Part shown: piece by piece, positions 8,584-16,689 of the stretch | Layout: every line of letters starts with the position of its first letter | Numbering within the stretch: the first letter of the stretch is position 1 | Assembly (NCBI RefSeq): GCF_034497705.1 | Contig: NZ_JAXRUV010000008.1 | Coordinates: forward strand, 1 to 64,000 | DNA: 64,000 nucleotides | Direction of reading: 5' to 3' | Origin: Marinococcus luteus_A | GTDB lineage: Bacteria; Bacillota; Bacilli; Bacillales; Marinococcaceae | Program-made: the position numbers and the translations under genes | The notes under the pieces: model-generated | Seen by the model: the letters and a program-made list of their open reading frames with translations, nothing else | The model's database searches: none | What the model was told of the DNA's origin: nothing

Positions 8584-9192
8584 ATGACAGGACTTTTTAT
8601 TGATCCGTTTTTATGGATCACCATTGGTTTAATTTTGATTGTAATAACATTTTTGTTTTTCTGGTTCCGGCGCAGCCATGACCCGATTGGGCGAAAGATT
8701 CTGGCTGCAGTATTTATGATCTACCTGGCAACGATTGTTCGTTTTACATTGATTCCGGCGCCCTATGAAGGATCGCTCGGACCAGGCCTTCAGCTGGGGG
8801 AATATTATCAGTTTCTACCGTTCTATACAATTGTAGAGTCGTTCCAGGAAGGTACATGGTTAGGTGTAATAGGAGGACAGATTTTACTGTACCTGCTGCT
8901 GCCGATCTTTTTTGGCATACTGATTAGTGACGATATTCACTTTATCTGGGCCTTTGCCATCGGCACGCTTTTATCCTTTTCCATACAGCTCATGGAGTTT
9001 GGCATTAACTTAATTATCGGCTACCCGACGAGAGTGGCTGATATTGATTCGATCATTTTGAATACCATCGGTGCGATGATTGGCTACGCCATATTTAAGT
9101 ATTACCGGCGTATGCGAAGAAAGCAGAACAAACCGATACTTCCGCCTGCCATTGCCCCGAGGGACCGCTCGGCGACAGCCAAAAAACTGTAA
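8584..9192 (+). CDS. VanZ-like family membrane protein
   Basis: A 202-residue membrane protein with about five helices and the VanZ pattern: an IVRFTLIP motif after helix 2, a loop with FLPFYTI, then ADIDSIILNTIGAMIGY at the last helix. VanZ-like proteins are linked to teicoplanin resistance and envelope processes, but most have no assigned role. A TTG at 8557 extends the frame; GAGGGGGTGA before the ATG at 8584 decides the start. Its neighbour is the PBP gene, a plausible envelope context. Confidence 0.85.
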   Translation: MTGLFIDPFLWITIGLILIVITFLFFWFRRSHDPIGRKILAAVFMIYLATIVRFTLIPAPYEGSLGPGLQLGEYYQFLPFYTIVESFQEGTWLGVIGGQILLYLLLPIFFGILISDDIHFIWAFAIGTLLSFSIQLMEFGINLIIGYPTRVADIDSIILNTIGAMIGYAIFKYYRRMRRKQNKPILPPAIAPRDRSATAKKL

Positions 9193-9196
9193 ATGA

Positions 9197-9236
9197 AAAG
9201 CCGCCGTTCTTCTTTTGTGAGACGGCGGCTTCTTCT
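9197..9236 (+). terminator. Rho-independent terminator
   Basis: A GC-rich stem (9199-9208 with 9221-9231) around a T-rich loop with a weak T/C tail. It separates vanZ-like and DoxX-like genes that converge. Confidence 0.65.
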
Positions 9237-9241
9237 GTATA

Positions 9242-9604
9242 TCATCGTTCATTTCTGCTGCATGCAAGTGCCCATTGGATTAATGGCAGCTGCAGAGGAA
9301 GACGCAGCCAATATAAAAGCGGATAGGCTCTGCCGTTTGGACGTAAAGGAATCTTGTTGACAGCCATATACACATTAGCCGGGAAAATAAGTATAAAGAA
9401 GATGGCTGCTGGTCTGCCGGCATATTTACTCCATTTCCGCACTGTAAAAGCTGTGCCTAAAACTAGTTCTGCTGCGCCGGAGCCATATACTGCGGCCCTT
9501 CTCCAGGGGGCTTTTGGCGGCAGAATGCGTTCAAATTTTTCCGGTGAAGTAAAATGCAGAATGCCGGCAGGAAGAAGAATTGCTGCAAGAAGCCATCGTT
9601 TCAT
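9242..9604 (-). CDS. DoxX-like membrane protein
   Basis: A 120-residue protein with four predicted helices and DoxX-family character: a LHFTSPEKF segment after helix 1, GAAELVLG in helix 2 and an NVYMAVN motif. The frame runs up to 9754, but AGAAAGGA lies upstream of the ATG at 9604. DoxX-like proteins are small quinone- or redox-associated membrane proteins. The gene ends a two-gene minus-strand unit with the gene at 9624. Confidence 0.75.
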   Translation of the reverse strand: MKRWLLAAILLPAGILHFTSPEKFERILPPKAPWRRAAVYGSGAAELVLGTAFTVRKWSKYAGRPAAIFFILIFPANVYMAVNKIPLRPNGRAYPLLYWLRLPLQLPLIQWALACSRNER

Positions 9605-9623
9605 GATAAGTATCCTTTCTGTA

Positions 9624-9905
9624 TTAAAATAAAATGAGATAGATGCACCCTGTACATAGAAGAGCGAGGACGAGAAAAACAAGGCGGCGGACAACGTTCT
9701 GCCAGAAAGGGGATAGGGAGCTTGTCCATTCGTGCACCCGTTTTTCGAACGCATGGAAGACGAACATGATGCCGGAGGTGTCTTCTTCTACCTGCTGCCT
9801 GGTAAAGGTTAATGTACGGACGTCTTCTTTCAATCCGATCATCAGAGCAATGAATAACAGCAGCAGAAAAGGAAAAACTAAAATAAACTGAAAGACAATA
9901 AACAT
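9624..9905 (-). CDS. Two-helix membrane protein, function unknown
   Basis: A 93-residue protein with one long hydrophobic N-terminal helix (about 1-25), a charged central region and a C-terminal helix (about 72-93). The ATG at 9905 has GGGGG upstream; a GTG at 9914 would add three residues. It lies 19 nt before the DoxX-like gene and is probably co-transcribed. I do not recognise the family with confidence. Confidence 0.6.
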   Translation of the reverse strand: MFIVFQFILVFPFLLLLFIALMIGLKEDVRTLTFTRQQVEEDTSGIMFVFHAFEKRVHEWTSSLSPFWQNVVRRLVFLVLALLCTGCIYLILF

Positions 9906-9970
9906 AGCGACCACGCCCCCTGATTTTTGTTTTCCCTGTTCATAAAAATATCAATCCTGGTGTAGGATTA

Positions 9971-9979
9971 TGGTATACT
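9971..9979 (+). promoter_or_regulatory. Extended -10 promoter for the fluoride riboswitch
   Basis: TGGTATACT fits an extended -10 (TGnTATAAT-type) about ten bases ahead of the riboswitch aptamer. No convincing -35 is present, as is common for extended -10 promoters. Confidence 0.55.
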
Positions 9980-9988
9980 GGTGCAGAA

Positions 9989-10045
9989 AAGATGGCGATG
10001 GAGTTCGCCGAAACCGTTCTGAAAAGAGCTGATGACTCCTGTCTG
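9989..10045 (+). promoter_or_regulatory. Fluoride riboswitch (crcB motif)
   Basis: Bases 9994-10007 read GGCGATGGAGTTCG and 10030-10039 read TGATGACTCC, the two conserved blocks of the crcB-motif aptamer with its pseudoknot. It is followed by an intrinsic terminator and two crcB genes. Fluoride binding should favour read-through. Confidence 0.93.
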
Positions 10046-10077
10046 TCCACGGGATACGTGCACAGACAGGATTTTTT
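10038..10077 (+). terminator. Riboswitch-controlled terminator
   Basis: CCTGTCTGT (10038-10046) pairs with ACAGACAGG (10062-10070), followed by six T. The left arm overlaps the 3' end of the aptamer, giving the expected switch between ligand-bound aptamer and terminator. Confidence 0.88.
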
Positions 10078-10100
10078 GCGTTAAATAAGGAGGAAAAGAG

Positions 10101-10475
10101 ATGAGACTGTACGTATGGATGGCAGTTGGCGGGGCTGTTGGCAGTCTGCTGCGTTACCTTGTAGACCGGCTGTTTGCAGCGGCTCCCGGTGTATTTCCAT
10201 GGGGAACAATGGCCGCAAACATTACCGGATGCTTTTTACTTGGATGGTTTACCTCAAGGATTATACAGCGAAAAGCACGGCCGTCTATGTGGGAGGCTGT
10301 AGTAGGTACAGGAATTATTGGTTCTTTCACCACCTTTTCGACGTTCAGTGTGGAAACCATTCAGTTAATCGAAAATGATGCGTTGCTTGCAGCAGGGATT
10401 TATGTTTTGGTCAGTGCTGCAGGCGGACTTGTAACTGCAGGTATTGGTTACCGCGCAGGAAGGAGGAAAAGCTGA
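10101..10475 (+). CDS. crcB: Fluoride exporter CrcB/Fluc, first subunit
   Basis: A 124-residue four-helix Fluc channel protein. GGAVGSLLRY at the N-terminus, the NITGCFLLG motif with the pore Asn and GSFTTFSTFSVE with the phenylalanine-box residues are all present. Fluc dimers export F- from the cytosol through the membrane. A second crcB begins inside its stop codon, so the two likely form a heterodimer. The fluoride riboswitch directly upstream controls both. Confidence 0.95.
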   Translation: MRLYVWMAVGGAVGSLLRYLVDRLFAAAPGVFPWGTMAANITGCFLLGWFTSRIIQRKARPSMWEAVVGTGIIGSFTTFSTFSVETIQLIENDALLAAGIYVLVSAAGGLVTAGIGYRAGRRKS

Positions 10476-10825
10476 TGACATGGATGCTTGTCGCTCTTGG
10501 AGGGGCTTTTGGGGCTTCTGCCCGCGCCGCTCTGGTGTCGTGGTCCAAAGAGAACGGATGGCACCGGGTACTGCCATTTGGCACGATGTTTGTGAATGTA
10601 TCGGGGTCGTTTGTTCTCGGCCTGATCGTTGCCCGCGAAGCCGGAATTACAGAAACAACGGGCATTGGCATCGGTTTTTTAGGGGCCTTTACGACGTTTT
10701 CAACCTTTAATATGGAAATCATTCAAAAAATAGAAGCGGGTGAAGGGAAAACTGCCTTATTATACGGAGTTGGAAGCTATGTGCTGGGGATTTTGGCTGC
10801 GGTGGCCGGGTATTTCTTAGGGTGA
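10475..10825 (+). CDS. crcB: Fluoride exporter CrcB/Fluc, second subunit
   Basis: A 116-residue Fluc protein: GGAFGASARAAL, NVSGSFVLG with the conserved Asn and GAFTTFSTFNME. Its ATG overlaps the stop of the first crcB (TGATG), so translation is coupled. Paired CrcB proteins are usual in Bacillaceae. A terminator follows immediately. It differs from the first copy in the N-terminal arginine motif, consistent with distinct heterodimer partners. Confidence 0.95.
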   Translation: MTWMLVALGGAFGASARAALVSWSKENGWHRVLPFGTMFVNVSGSFVLGLIVAREAGITETTGIGIGFLGAFTTFSTFNMEIIQKIEAGEGKTALLYGVGSYVLGILAAVAGYFLG

Positions 10826-10826
10826 A

Positions 10827-10858
10827 AAAAGCCGTTTCCTGCCCGGGAAACGGCTTTT
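10827..10858. terminator. Bidirectional terminator
   Basis: A 13-bp stem (10827-10839 with 10846-10858) is flanked by A-run and T-run. It serves crcB and the convergent MFS gene. Confidence 0.85.
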
Positions 10859-10861
10859 GAT

Positions 10862-12049
10862 TCAAACTGGGGAATTTTCCTCGTCTGTCTGAACATGAAA
10901 ACGGATCAGCCGGGTAATGAAAAACCCAGCGAGTGCAAGCAGTGCCCCAAAATAAAAAACACTGGACAGGGAGAGCTGTTCGGCGACAGAGCCTGCGACA
11001 ACCGGGCCGAGCAGAATTCCGGCAGCGTAAAATGACTGGTAAAATCCCATTGCGCTCGCTTTCAGCGGTCCGGGGCTTACCTGGACGGCCATTCCCAAAA
11101 GCAGGGGCAGCACAATTCCAAGAGCGAGTCCAAGCACTGCCTGGTTCATGCTCAACTCCCATAAAGACGAGGTCGACGGCATCCACACAAGCGCTGCTGC
11201 CCCTGTGAGAAAGGAGCCGTAAAGGAGCGGCTTGTGCACACGGACCGATACGGTGTAAAACGATAAAAACAAAGAAGCTAAAAGGTGCGGAACAAAAAAG
11301 GCAATAAAAATAATAACCAGCGTCCGCTCGGTAGCGCCTATCGAAGACGCAAACAGCGGGGTGAAGCCGAAAATCGTCATGAAAATAATAGAGTGACCGA
11401 TAAAGCTCGCGCACGTAATCCAGCGCAGGTCATGCAGCCGAAGAGTACGGCTGATTAAAGAACGAATTTTCAACGGCCCAGTTTTGCTTTGTACCGGAAT
11501 TTCTTTTGTGAAAAGCGTAAATCCGATGCCGATAAGAGAAAAGGCTGAAGCAATCCAGAACAGCGCTGTAAACCCGAATAAATCAGCCAGGTAGCCGCTG
11601 AACATCATACTGATAAACTGGGTGAAAACCGTTAAAAGCTGCAAAACGCCCATTGCTCTCGAGGACTGGTCAGGAGAAAAGTAACGGGAATACATAATTG
11701 TCGCCATTACCCACATCGAGGCGGTCACCCCGGCAAGCAGCCGGGCGGTAAAAACCGCTGCAAAAGAGTCAGATAAGACGAGTAGCACGCCGCTGATGAA
11801 CCCACTGACAAACCCAACGATCAGCAGTTTTTTCAACAGCCCCTTCAAAGCATCAGAAAGAATGCCGAGAGGGTAGCGCAACAGCACCTGCGTTGCTCCG
11901 TAGGCGCCAAGAATAATACCGATCGCGGTGTAGGTGAAATTGCTGTTTTCCAAATACAGGCTAAATACCGGCACGTACACATAGGTAGCGAACCAGAAAC
12001 AAAAAACCGCAGTTAAAAAAAGCGCGTGATCACGCTTTGTAATGGTCAT
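10862..12049 (-). CDS. MFS transporter
   Basis: A 395-residue, twelve-helix major facilitator protein. The cytosolic loop after helix 2 reads YPLGILSDALKG, close to the MFS motif A, and a large central loop splits two six-helix halves. It resembles drug:H+ antiporters of the DHA1 group; the substrate is unknown. Codons at 12076 and 12058 also open the frame, but AAGGATGAT precedes the ATG at 12049. It is divergent from the ABC exporter genes. Confidence 0.85.
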   Translation of the reverse strand: MTITKRDHALFLTAVFCFWFATYVYVPVFSLYLENSNFTYTAIGIILGAYGATQVLLRYPLGILSDALKGLLKKLLIVGFVSGFISGVLLVLSDSFAAVFTARLLAGVTASMWVMATIMYSRYFSPDQSSRAMGVLQLLTVFTQFISMMFSGYLADLFGFTALFWIASAFSLIGIGFTLFTKEIPVQSKTGPLKIRSLISRTLRLHDLRWITCASFIGHSIIFMTIFGFTPLFASSIGATERTLVIIFIAFFVPHLLASLFLSFYTVSVRVHKPLLYGSFLTGAAALVWMPSTSSLWELSMNQAVLGLALGIVLPLLLGMAVQVSPGPLKASAMGFYQSFYAAGILLGPVVAGSVAEQLSLSSVFYFGALLALAGFFITRLIRFHVQTDEENSPV

Positions 12050-12305
12050 AGCTATCATCCTTATGTAAAAAATCAATCATTTGCGCAAAAAGCAATTGTT
12101 TCCATCATAAACTAATTTCATCTGAAAGATAAGCGCTTACCTTTAATTTCAGTAAACAATAACAAAGGGAAAAGGCTTTTTTTGTCGAACATTTTAATGC
12201 CAGGGTCTGTCTTCGAAAAAGATTATTTAGTAATTAATGGTATAAAATGGATGTTATATTATTTATCATGGAGGAGAGGTTTTCATTCCACGGAGGAGGT
12301 CGTAT

Positions 12306-13202
12306 ATGCTTGAAGTAAATCATTTATCGAAGCGATTTTTAGAAAAGCAGGCTGTTGATGAGCTTTCTTTTTCCATTCAGCCCGGAGAAAGTCTCGGTTT
12401 GATCGGTCAGAACGGAGCTGGAAAAACGACTACGTTCCGTATGCTGCTCGGGCTGATGGAGCGGACAGACGGAATGATGGAATGGCAGGGCAAAAAAGTC
12501 CATCATCTGCCGCTTGAGCAGGTCGGCTACCTGCCGGAAGAGCGGGGATTGTTTGCGGAAGAACAGGTGGAGCAGCAGCTGCAGTTTCTGGCGGGACTGA
12601 AAAATATGAACAAGAAAGAAGCAAAGACTTCGATGGCTTACTGGCTCGAGGTGTTCGAGCTTGAGAAGGAAAAAAAGCAGAAATTAAACACGCTCTCCAA
12701 GGGCAATCAGCAAAAAATTCAACTGATCGCTGCACTCGTCCACCACCCCGATTTTCTTATTCTTGATGAACCGTTCAGCGGGCTCGACCCGGTGAATACC
12801 GACATTTTGAAGGAAGCCATTCAGAACCTGCGCCGGGACGGAGTGACTATCATTTTTTCGAGTCATCGCATGGAGCACGTGGAAGAAATCTGCGACAAGC
12901 TCGTTATGCTTAAAAACGGCAGGGATATTTTGAGCGGACGCCTCGGGGAAATCAAGGAGCGCATGGACCAAAACCGTATTGTCGCTGAAGCTCCCTGCCC
13001 GCCGGAAGAGGTCAGGATGTGGGAAGGGGTGCGGGAGGTGCGTGTATCTGGAGAAAAAATGCACATTTATACGGACACAAAAGCAAGATCTCAGGATATT
13101 CTGCAGCAGCTGTTTACATATGGAGACGTACGCATCTTCCGGATGGAGCCCCCGTCGCTCGAAGAGATTTTCAAAGAGAAAATAGGTGAAAGCGATGCGT
13201 AA
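12306..13202 (+). CDS. ABC transporter ATP-binding protein, NatA/YhaQ-like
   Basis: A 298-residue ATPase with Walker A GQNGAGKTT (about 35-43), the degenerate signature LSKGNQQKIQ, Walker B FLILDEP and the H-loop SSHR. A C-terminal extension of about 80 residues is typical of the NatA/YhaQ group that pairs with NatB/YhaP permeases; the B. subtilis relatives export Na+ or related toxic ions. The gene overlaps its permease by 8 nt. GGAGGAGG precedes the ATG. Confidence 0.9.
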   Translation: MLEVNHLSKRFLEKQAVDELSFSIQPGESLGLIGQNGAGKTTTFRMLLGLMERTDGMMEWQGKKVHHLPLEQVGYLPEERGLFAEEQVEQQLQFLAGLKNMNKKEAKTSMAYWLEVFELEKEKKQKLNTLSKGNQQKIQLIAALVHHPDFLILDEPFSGLDPVNTDILKEAIQNLRRDGVTIIFSSHRMEHVEEICDKLVMLKNGRDILSGRLGEIKERMDQNRIVAEAPCPPEEVRMWEGVREVRVSGEKMHIYTDTKARSQDILQQLFTYGDVRIFRMEPPSLEEIFKEKIGESDA

Positions 13203-14421
13203 TACGTGGAGAATCTTTGCTCATACATTCCGGGTACGGGCAGGCGCAAAATCATTTATTGTATCAACGGCGGTTATGCTGTTTGTCGTGCTTATCGCCC
13301 TGAGTCTGCCCAGAATTATCGACTTTTTCGAAGACGGGGAAGCTGATATCAGCAGCCTGGCTGTCGTTAACGACAGTGACTCTCTTCAGCTGCCCGGGGA
13401 AGCGGCCGGTGTAGAGCTTGTGCCGTATGATCAGGAAATGCAGGCAGAAAGCGCATGGGAAAACGGGGAAACAGACGGCTACCTGCTCTTTGAAAATAGC
13501 GAAAGCGGATATAATGGGAATTTATATACCGATGAAGACACGGCAGACACGACTCGCGCCCTTTCTGCGGGAATCCAGCAGGCGCACGTCTCGCAATATG
13601 CACAAGAACTCGGTATTACAGGCGAAGAAGTCCAAAATATTACTTCATCTGTACAGATTGCAAAGAGCACAGAGGGAGGTGGCGGGAGCGGGGAGTCCTC
13701 CTCCGAAGAAGGGTTCAATCTTCTGTCCTATGCGGTGGTTTTTATCATTTATATTTATTCGCTGATGTGCGGAATCATGATCGCGATGCAGATTGCCAAG
13801 GATAAAGAGCAGCGCGTGATGGAAATTCTTATTTCGAGTGCCTCGCCAGTTCAGCATTTGTTCGGCCGGGCATTCGGAGTATCAGCCATCTGGCTTTTCC
13901 AAATGGCCCTCGTGGCGGTAACGGCAGTGATTTATGTGAACGCGGCCAGCCTGGACGACATCACTTCGCTTATCAGCTCGGCTGGCGGAGCCGCTGTTTC
14001 CACGTGGATATATGCCGTCGTGTTCCTGCTTCTTGGCATCGTGCTTTACGGCACGCTGTACGCTATGGTCGGATCGATGGCAGCCAAAACGGAAGAAGTC
14101 CAGAACTTCAGCCAGCCGCTCACATTTCTGCTCGTAGGGGCATTTGTTTTGTCGAACTTCGGACTCGCTGCTCCGCGGAATATTTTCGTGACTGCGAGTT
14201 CCTTCATTCCTTTTTTCACTCCGTTTACAATGTTTGTGAGAACGAATGCGTTAGACGTGCCGTGGTGGCAGATGGGCCTGAGCATCGGACTCACTCTTGC
14301 TCTGGTAGCAGCGGCGGCTTGGTTCAGCGTTCGTCTGTACCGTGGGAGTGTCCTCGTTTACAGCGGTGATTCATTTAGCAGAAGGGTCAGGCAGGCCCGG
14401 GAGCTTGCCCGTAAAAAGTGA
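13195..14421 (+). CDS. ABC transporter permease, NatB/YhaP-like (ABC-2)
   Basis: A 408-residue ABC-2 permease. One N-terminal helix (about 20-42) leads into a large acidic extracytoplasmic domain (about 45-170, ending in a Gly/Ser-rich linker), then five to six helices. The motif KDKEQRVMEILISS before helix 3 is characteristic of the NatB/YhaP group. It partners the ATPase upstream, overlapping it; the likely start is ATG 13195 rather than GTG 13186. Na+ or drug export is plausible but unproven. Confidence 0.9.
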   Translation: MRNTWRIFAHTFRVRAGAKSFIVSTAVMLFVVLIALSLPRIIDFFEDGEADISSLAVVNDSDSLQLPGEAAGVELVPYDQEMQAESAWENGETDGYLLFENSESGYNGNLYTDEDTADTTRALSAGIQQAHVSQYAQELGITGEEVQNITSSVQIAKSTEGGGGSGESSSEEGFNLLSYAVVFIIYIYSLMCGIMIAMQIAKDKEQRVMEILISSASPVQHLFGRAFGVSAIWLFQMALVAVTAVIYVNAASLDDITSLISSAGGAAVSTWIYAVVFLLLGIVLYGTLYAMVGSMAAKTEEVQNFSQPLTFLLVGAFVLSNFGLAAPRNIFVTASSFIPFFTPFTMFVRTNALDVPWWQMGLSIGLTLALVAAAAWFSVRLYRGSVLVYSGDSFSRRVRQARELARKK

Positions 14422-14481
14422 TACACTAAAGGTGTAGCATCTATTCATCTTATGCATACTGGAAAAGGAGACGATCGTACT

Positions 14482-14856
14482 ATGGGATTGTTTGATGCAC
14501 TGATGGGAAACGCCTCTGAAGCGGATTCGAAAAAGGTAGAGGAAGAACTTCGGGAATGGTTAACGGCAGGCGAACAGGTAGAAAGTGCTTTTAAACTGTA
14601 CCGGGATTTAATGGTATTTACAAACAAGCGTCTGATTATGATCGACAAGCAGGGAGTCACCGGGAAAAAGGTGGAATACCACACAGTTCCTTACCGGAGC
14701 ATTACCCACTACAGCGTAGAAACTGCCGGCACGTTTGATTTGGACAGTGAATTAAAAATATGGGTGGGCAGCACTGCAGAGCCTGTATCCAAGACCTTCC
14801 GAAACGATGACAATATCTTTGACGTCCAGCGTGCACTGAGTAAGTACGTGCTGTAA
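14482..14856 (+). CDS. Bacterial PH-domain protein (bPH_1)
   Basis: A 124-residue protein with the bacterial pleckstrin-homology domain (PF08000). GEQVESAFKLYRDLMVFTNK, KRLIMIDKQGVTGKK and VPYRSITHYSVETAG are the typical strands, followed by the C-terminal helix. These cytosolic domains form rings in crystal structures; their role is poorly known. AAGGAGA precedes the ATG at 14482; the frame opens earlier at 14452. Single gene with a terminator. Confidence 0.88.
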   Translation: MGLFDALMGNASEADSKKVEEELREWLTAGEQVESAFKLYRDLMVFTNKRLIMIDKQGVTGKKVEYHTVPYRSITHYSVETAGTFDLDSELKIWVGSTAEPVSKTFRNDDNIFDVQRALSKYVL

Positions 14857-14864
14857 TAGAGGTT

Positions 14865-14897
14865 TCCGGATGCCTTTTGGGCATCCGGATTCTTTTT
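14865..14897 (+). terminator. Rho-independent terminator
   Basis: TCCGGATGCC pairs with GGCATCCGGA around a short T/G loop, followed by TTCTTTTT. Confidence 0.85.
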
Positions 14898-15350
14898 AAA
14901 ACAGAAAAGTACATAGGGTATGATATACAAAATTAAATCCACACAAATCAAGCAATATCAAATTTTCACAAAGATGGAGGTGCATCATGCAGAACAAGGA
15001 GCAGTCGGCAGCTATTTCGTTGTAAGCAAGTCAAATGAAGTACAAACTAGTATAAATGAAGCTGTGCTTTACTTCGGGAAGAAATATCTAAATGAAAGCA
15101 TTATGGTATATTGGGATAAAAAAAAGTTATAATGACTATACATATTAATATGTGCATCAAATAAATGTGCATGCCAAGATATTGTTCAAACATCCACGAG
15201 GCATTCGTTGCGAGTGGGCTTTTCTTATTCGTGCTTCCGCATTTTTAACATACGGCCGTGGACATGAAAGTGTTTGAAATCTATTATGTCGAAAGAGAGC
15301 TTTTAAAAACAACCACAGCTTAAGCTCGTGTTGTATTAGGAGGAAAAGTT
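14898..15350. other. Intergenic stretch of about 450 bp without a confident gene
   Basis: A 70-codon open frame at 14920-15132 has no family likeness and a poor start. A strong GATGGAGGTG site precedes an ATG at 14987 that opens only a 12-codon frame. A 14-bp AT palindrome lies at 15140-15153, and a weak hairpin with a T-rich tail lies near 15198-15230. This may hold a decayed gene or the leader of galM. Confidence 0.4.
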
Positions 15351-16382
15351 ATGCTTCAGGAAATAGAATTAAAGAACCGGAAAATGCGAAAGTGGGTAAT
15401 CCAAAAAGGAAAAAGTCCACGGGTCGAACTGCTAAACTTCGGGGCGAGAATTCAGCGGATATGGGCGAAGGATGGTAACGGAATAGAAGAAAATATTCTG
15501 CTCAGCTATGCCGGGCCGGAGCAATACGAATTGGATAGTATTTTTCTCGGTGCAGTTGTCGGTCCGGTCGCCGGACGTATAAAGAAAGGGCTGATGACAG
15601 CTGAAGGCAGTGAGCATACTCTTACCACAAACGAGGGGCGGCATCATCTGCATGGAGGAGACAGCGGTTTTGGCAATGTTTACTGGGAAGCAGAGCCCGG
15701 CGAAAATGAACAGCAGGCATGGTTGCGTTTTTCGATTAGCAGAACAGACGGTACTGATGGCTATCCCGGGGACGTGAAGGCTTCTGTCACATACATTGTG
15801 GAGGCCGGCGGCGATTTTACCGTCGAATACGAAGGAGAGTCAGATACCGATACCTGGTTCAGCCCGACCCAGCATATGTACATAAACCTGAGTGGAAATA
15901 ATAAGCGTCCGGTCACAGAACAGTATGCTGAGGTTCACGCATCGGATGTACTGGAGCTTGACAGGGAGCTGATTCCTACAGGGGAACTGCTGCCAACGGC
16001 AGGAACGCCCTTTGAACTAAACGGAAGTAAGCCGCTTGGCGAACATATCGACAGCTCCCATGAGCAGGTGCGTGATGTAGCTGGCGGCATTGACCATTTC
16101 TTCATTCTTGAAGAAGGAAAAGAACCGCAGGTAAATGTATGGGATGAAGCCTCGGGACGTAGACTTGATATTATCACAAGCGCGCCGGGGGCTGTAGTAT
16201 ATACATCAAACAACGTGCCTGAACAGGATTTTGAAGAGGGTCCTAAAGAAAAGCACCGCGGCATCTGCATCGAAACCCAGCAGATGCCGGTGGACTTTGC
16301 TCATTTAGGTAAACCGACAGCATATTTAAATGCAAAACAGCATTTCAAAAGTTCTACGATTTTTCGGTTAAGCACCCGATAA
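15351..16382 (+). CDS. galM: Aldose 1-epimerase (galactose mutarotase)
   Basis: A 343-residue GalM-family protein. GRIKKG, NEGRHHLHGG (substrate-binding His pair), PTQHMYINLSG with the catalytic His, GIDHFF with the sugar-binding Asp, and IETQQMPVDF with the catalytic Glu are all present. It interconverts alpha and beta anomers of aldoses in the cytosol. AGGAGG lies seven bases before the ATG. It is followed by a kinase-like remnant rather than other Leloir genes, so the sugar served is uncertain. Confidence 0.9.
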   Translation: MLQEIELKNRKMRKWVIQKGKSPRVELLNFGARIQRIWAKDGNGIEENILLSYAGPEQYELDSIFLGAVVGPVAGRIKKGLMTAEGSEHTLTTNEGRHHLHGGDSGFGNVYWEAEPGENEQQAWLRFSISRTDGTDGYPGDVKASVTYIVEAGGDFTVEYEGESDTDTWFSPTQHMYINLSGNNKRPVTEQYAEVHASDVLELDRELIPTGELLPTAGTPFELNGSKPLGEHIDSSHEQVRDVAGGIDHFFILEEGKEPQVNVWDEASGRRLDIITSAPGAVVYTSNNVPEQDFEEGPKEKHRGICIETQQMPVDFAHLGKPTAYLNAKQHFKSSTIFRLSTR

Positions 16383-16416
16383 ACATGAAGAACAAATTCT
16401 GCAGTTAAAGCTCTGA

Positions 16417-16590
16417 TTAGTCGGTAGTATCAACTATAAAGACCGTCACGAAGCGCGCAGATATATCCGCGAAGCAGTAAACGTAAACACCTTTTCCCCA
16501 AAAGAGCATACTGCCTGGAATGCGGAATACGAGTCGTTCTGTGAAATGACGGGCCTTAGAAACGGTTTATCCAAAGCAAAAAAAGCTTAA
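16417..16590 (+). pseudogene. C-terminal remnant of a gene, possibly an FGGY-type sugar kinase
   Basis: An open stretch of 57 codons begins right after a stop codon and contains no plausible start. It encodes a soluble helical tail including ARRYIREAVN and EYESFCEMTGL, reminiscent of C-terminal helices of carbohydrate kinases. A terminator follows directly, as for the end of a real gene. The 5' part is missing, so I read it as a deletion remnant. The FGGY suggestion is weak. Confidence 0.45.
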
Positions 16591-16600
16591 TGAGAAAGGT

Positions 16601-16629
16601 CTCCGGACTCCTGTTCCGGAGGCTTTTTT
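16601..16629 (+). terminator. Rho-independent terminator
   Basis: CTCCGGA pairs with TCCGGAG around a 7-nt loop, followed by six T. It follows the remnant at 16417-16590. Confidence 0.8.
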
Positions 16630-16672
16630 GTGTAGAGCAGCAAAACCGTATATACTATATGTAAACGTTTAC
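16628..16672 (+). promoter_or_regulatory. Promoter with LacI/CcpA-type operator
   Basis: A candidate -35 TTGTGT (16628-16633), a 17-bp spacer and a -10 TATACT (16651-16656) are followed by the perfect palindrome GTAAACGTTTAC (16661-16672) at the expected start of transcription. The palindrome has the central CG of LacI-family operators and resembles cre sites. It should repress the isomerase gene downstream. Confidence 0.6.
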
Positions 16673-16689
16673 CAAAAGGAGATGAATCT

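Noticed and set aside
9604..9754. Longer 170-residue version of the DoxX-like protein at 9242
   Set aside because: The extra N-terminus overlaps the neighbouring gene on the same strand, has no ribosome site and is unlike DoxX proteins.
10719..11414. 231-residue minus-strand frame overlapping crcB and the MFS gene
   Set aside because: It is a frame shadow of the MFS transporter on the same strand and crosses a clear bidirectional terminator.
12128..12141. Cre-like palindrome between the MFS and ABC exporter genes
   Set aside because: Only 11 of 14 cre positions match and it is not placed at a recognisable promoter.
14920..15132. 70-codon open frame after the PH-domain gene
   Set aside because: No good ribosome site at its start, no family likeness and no conserved pattern; probably chance or a fragment.
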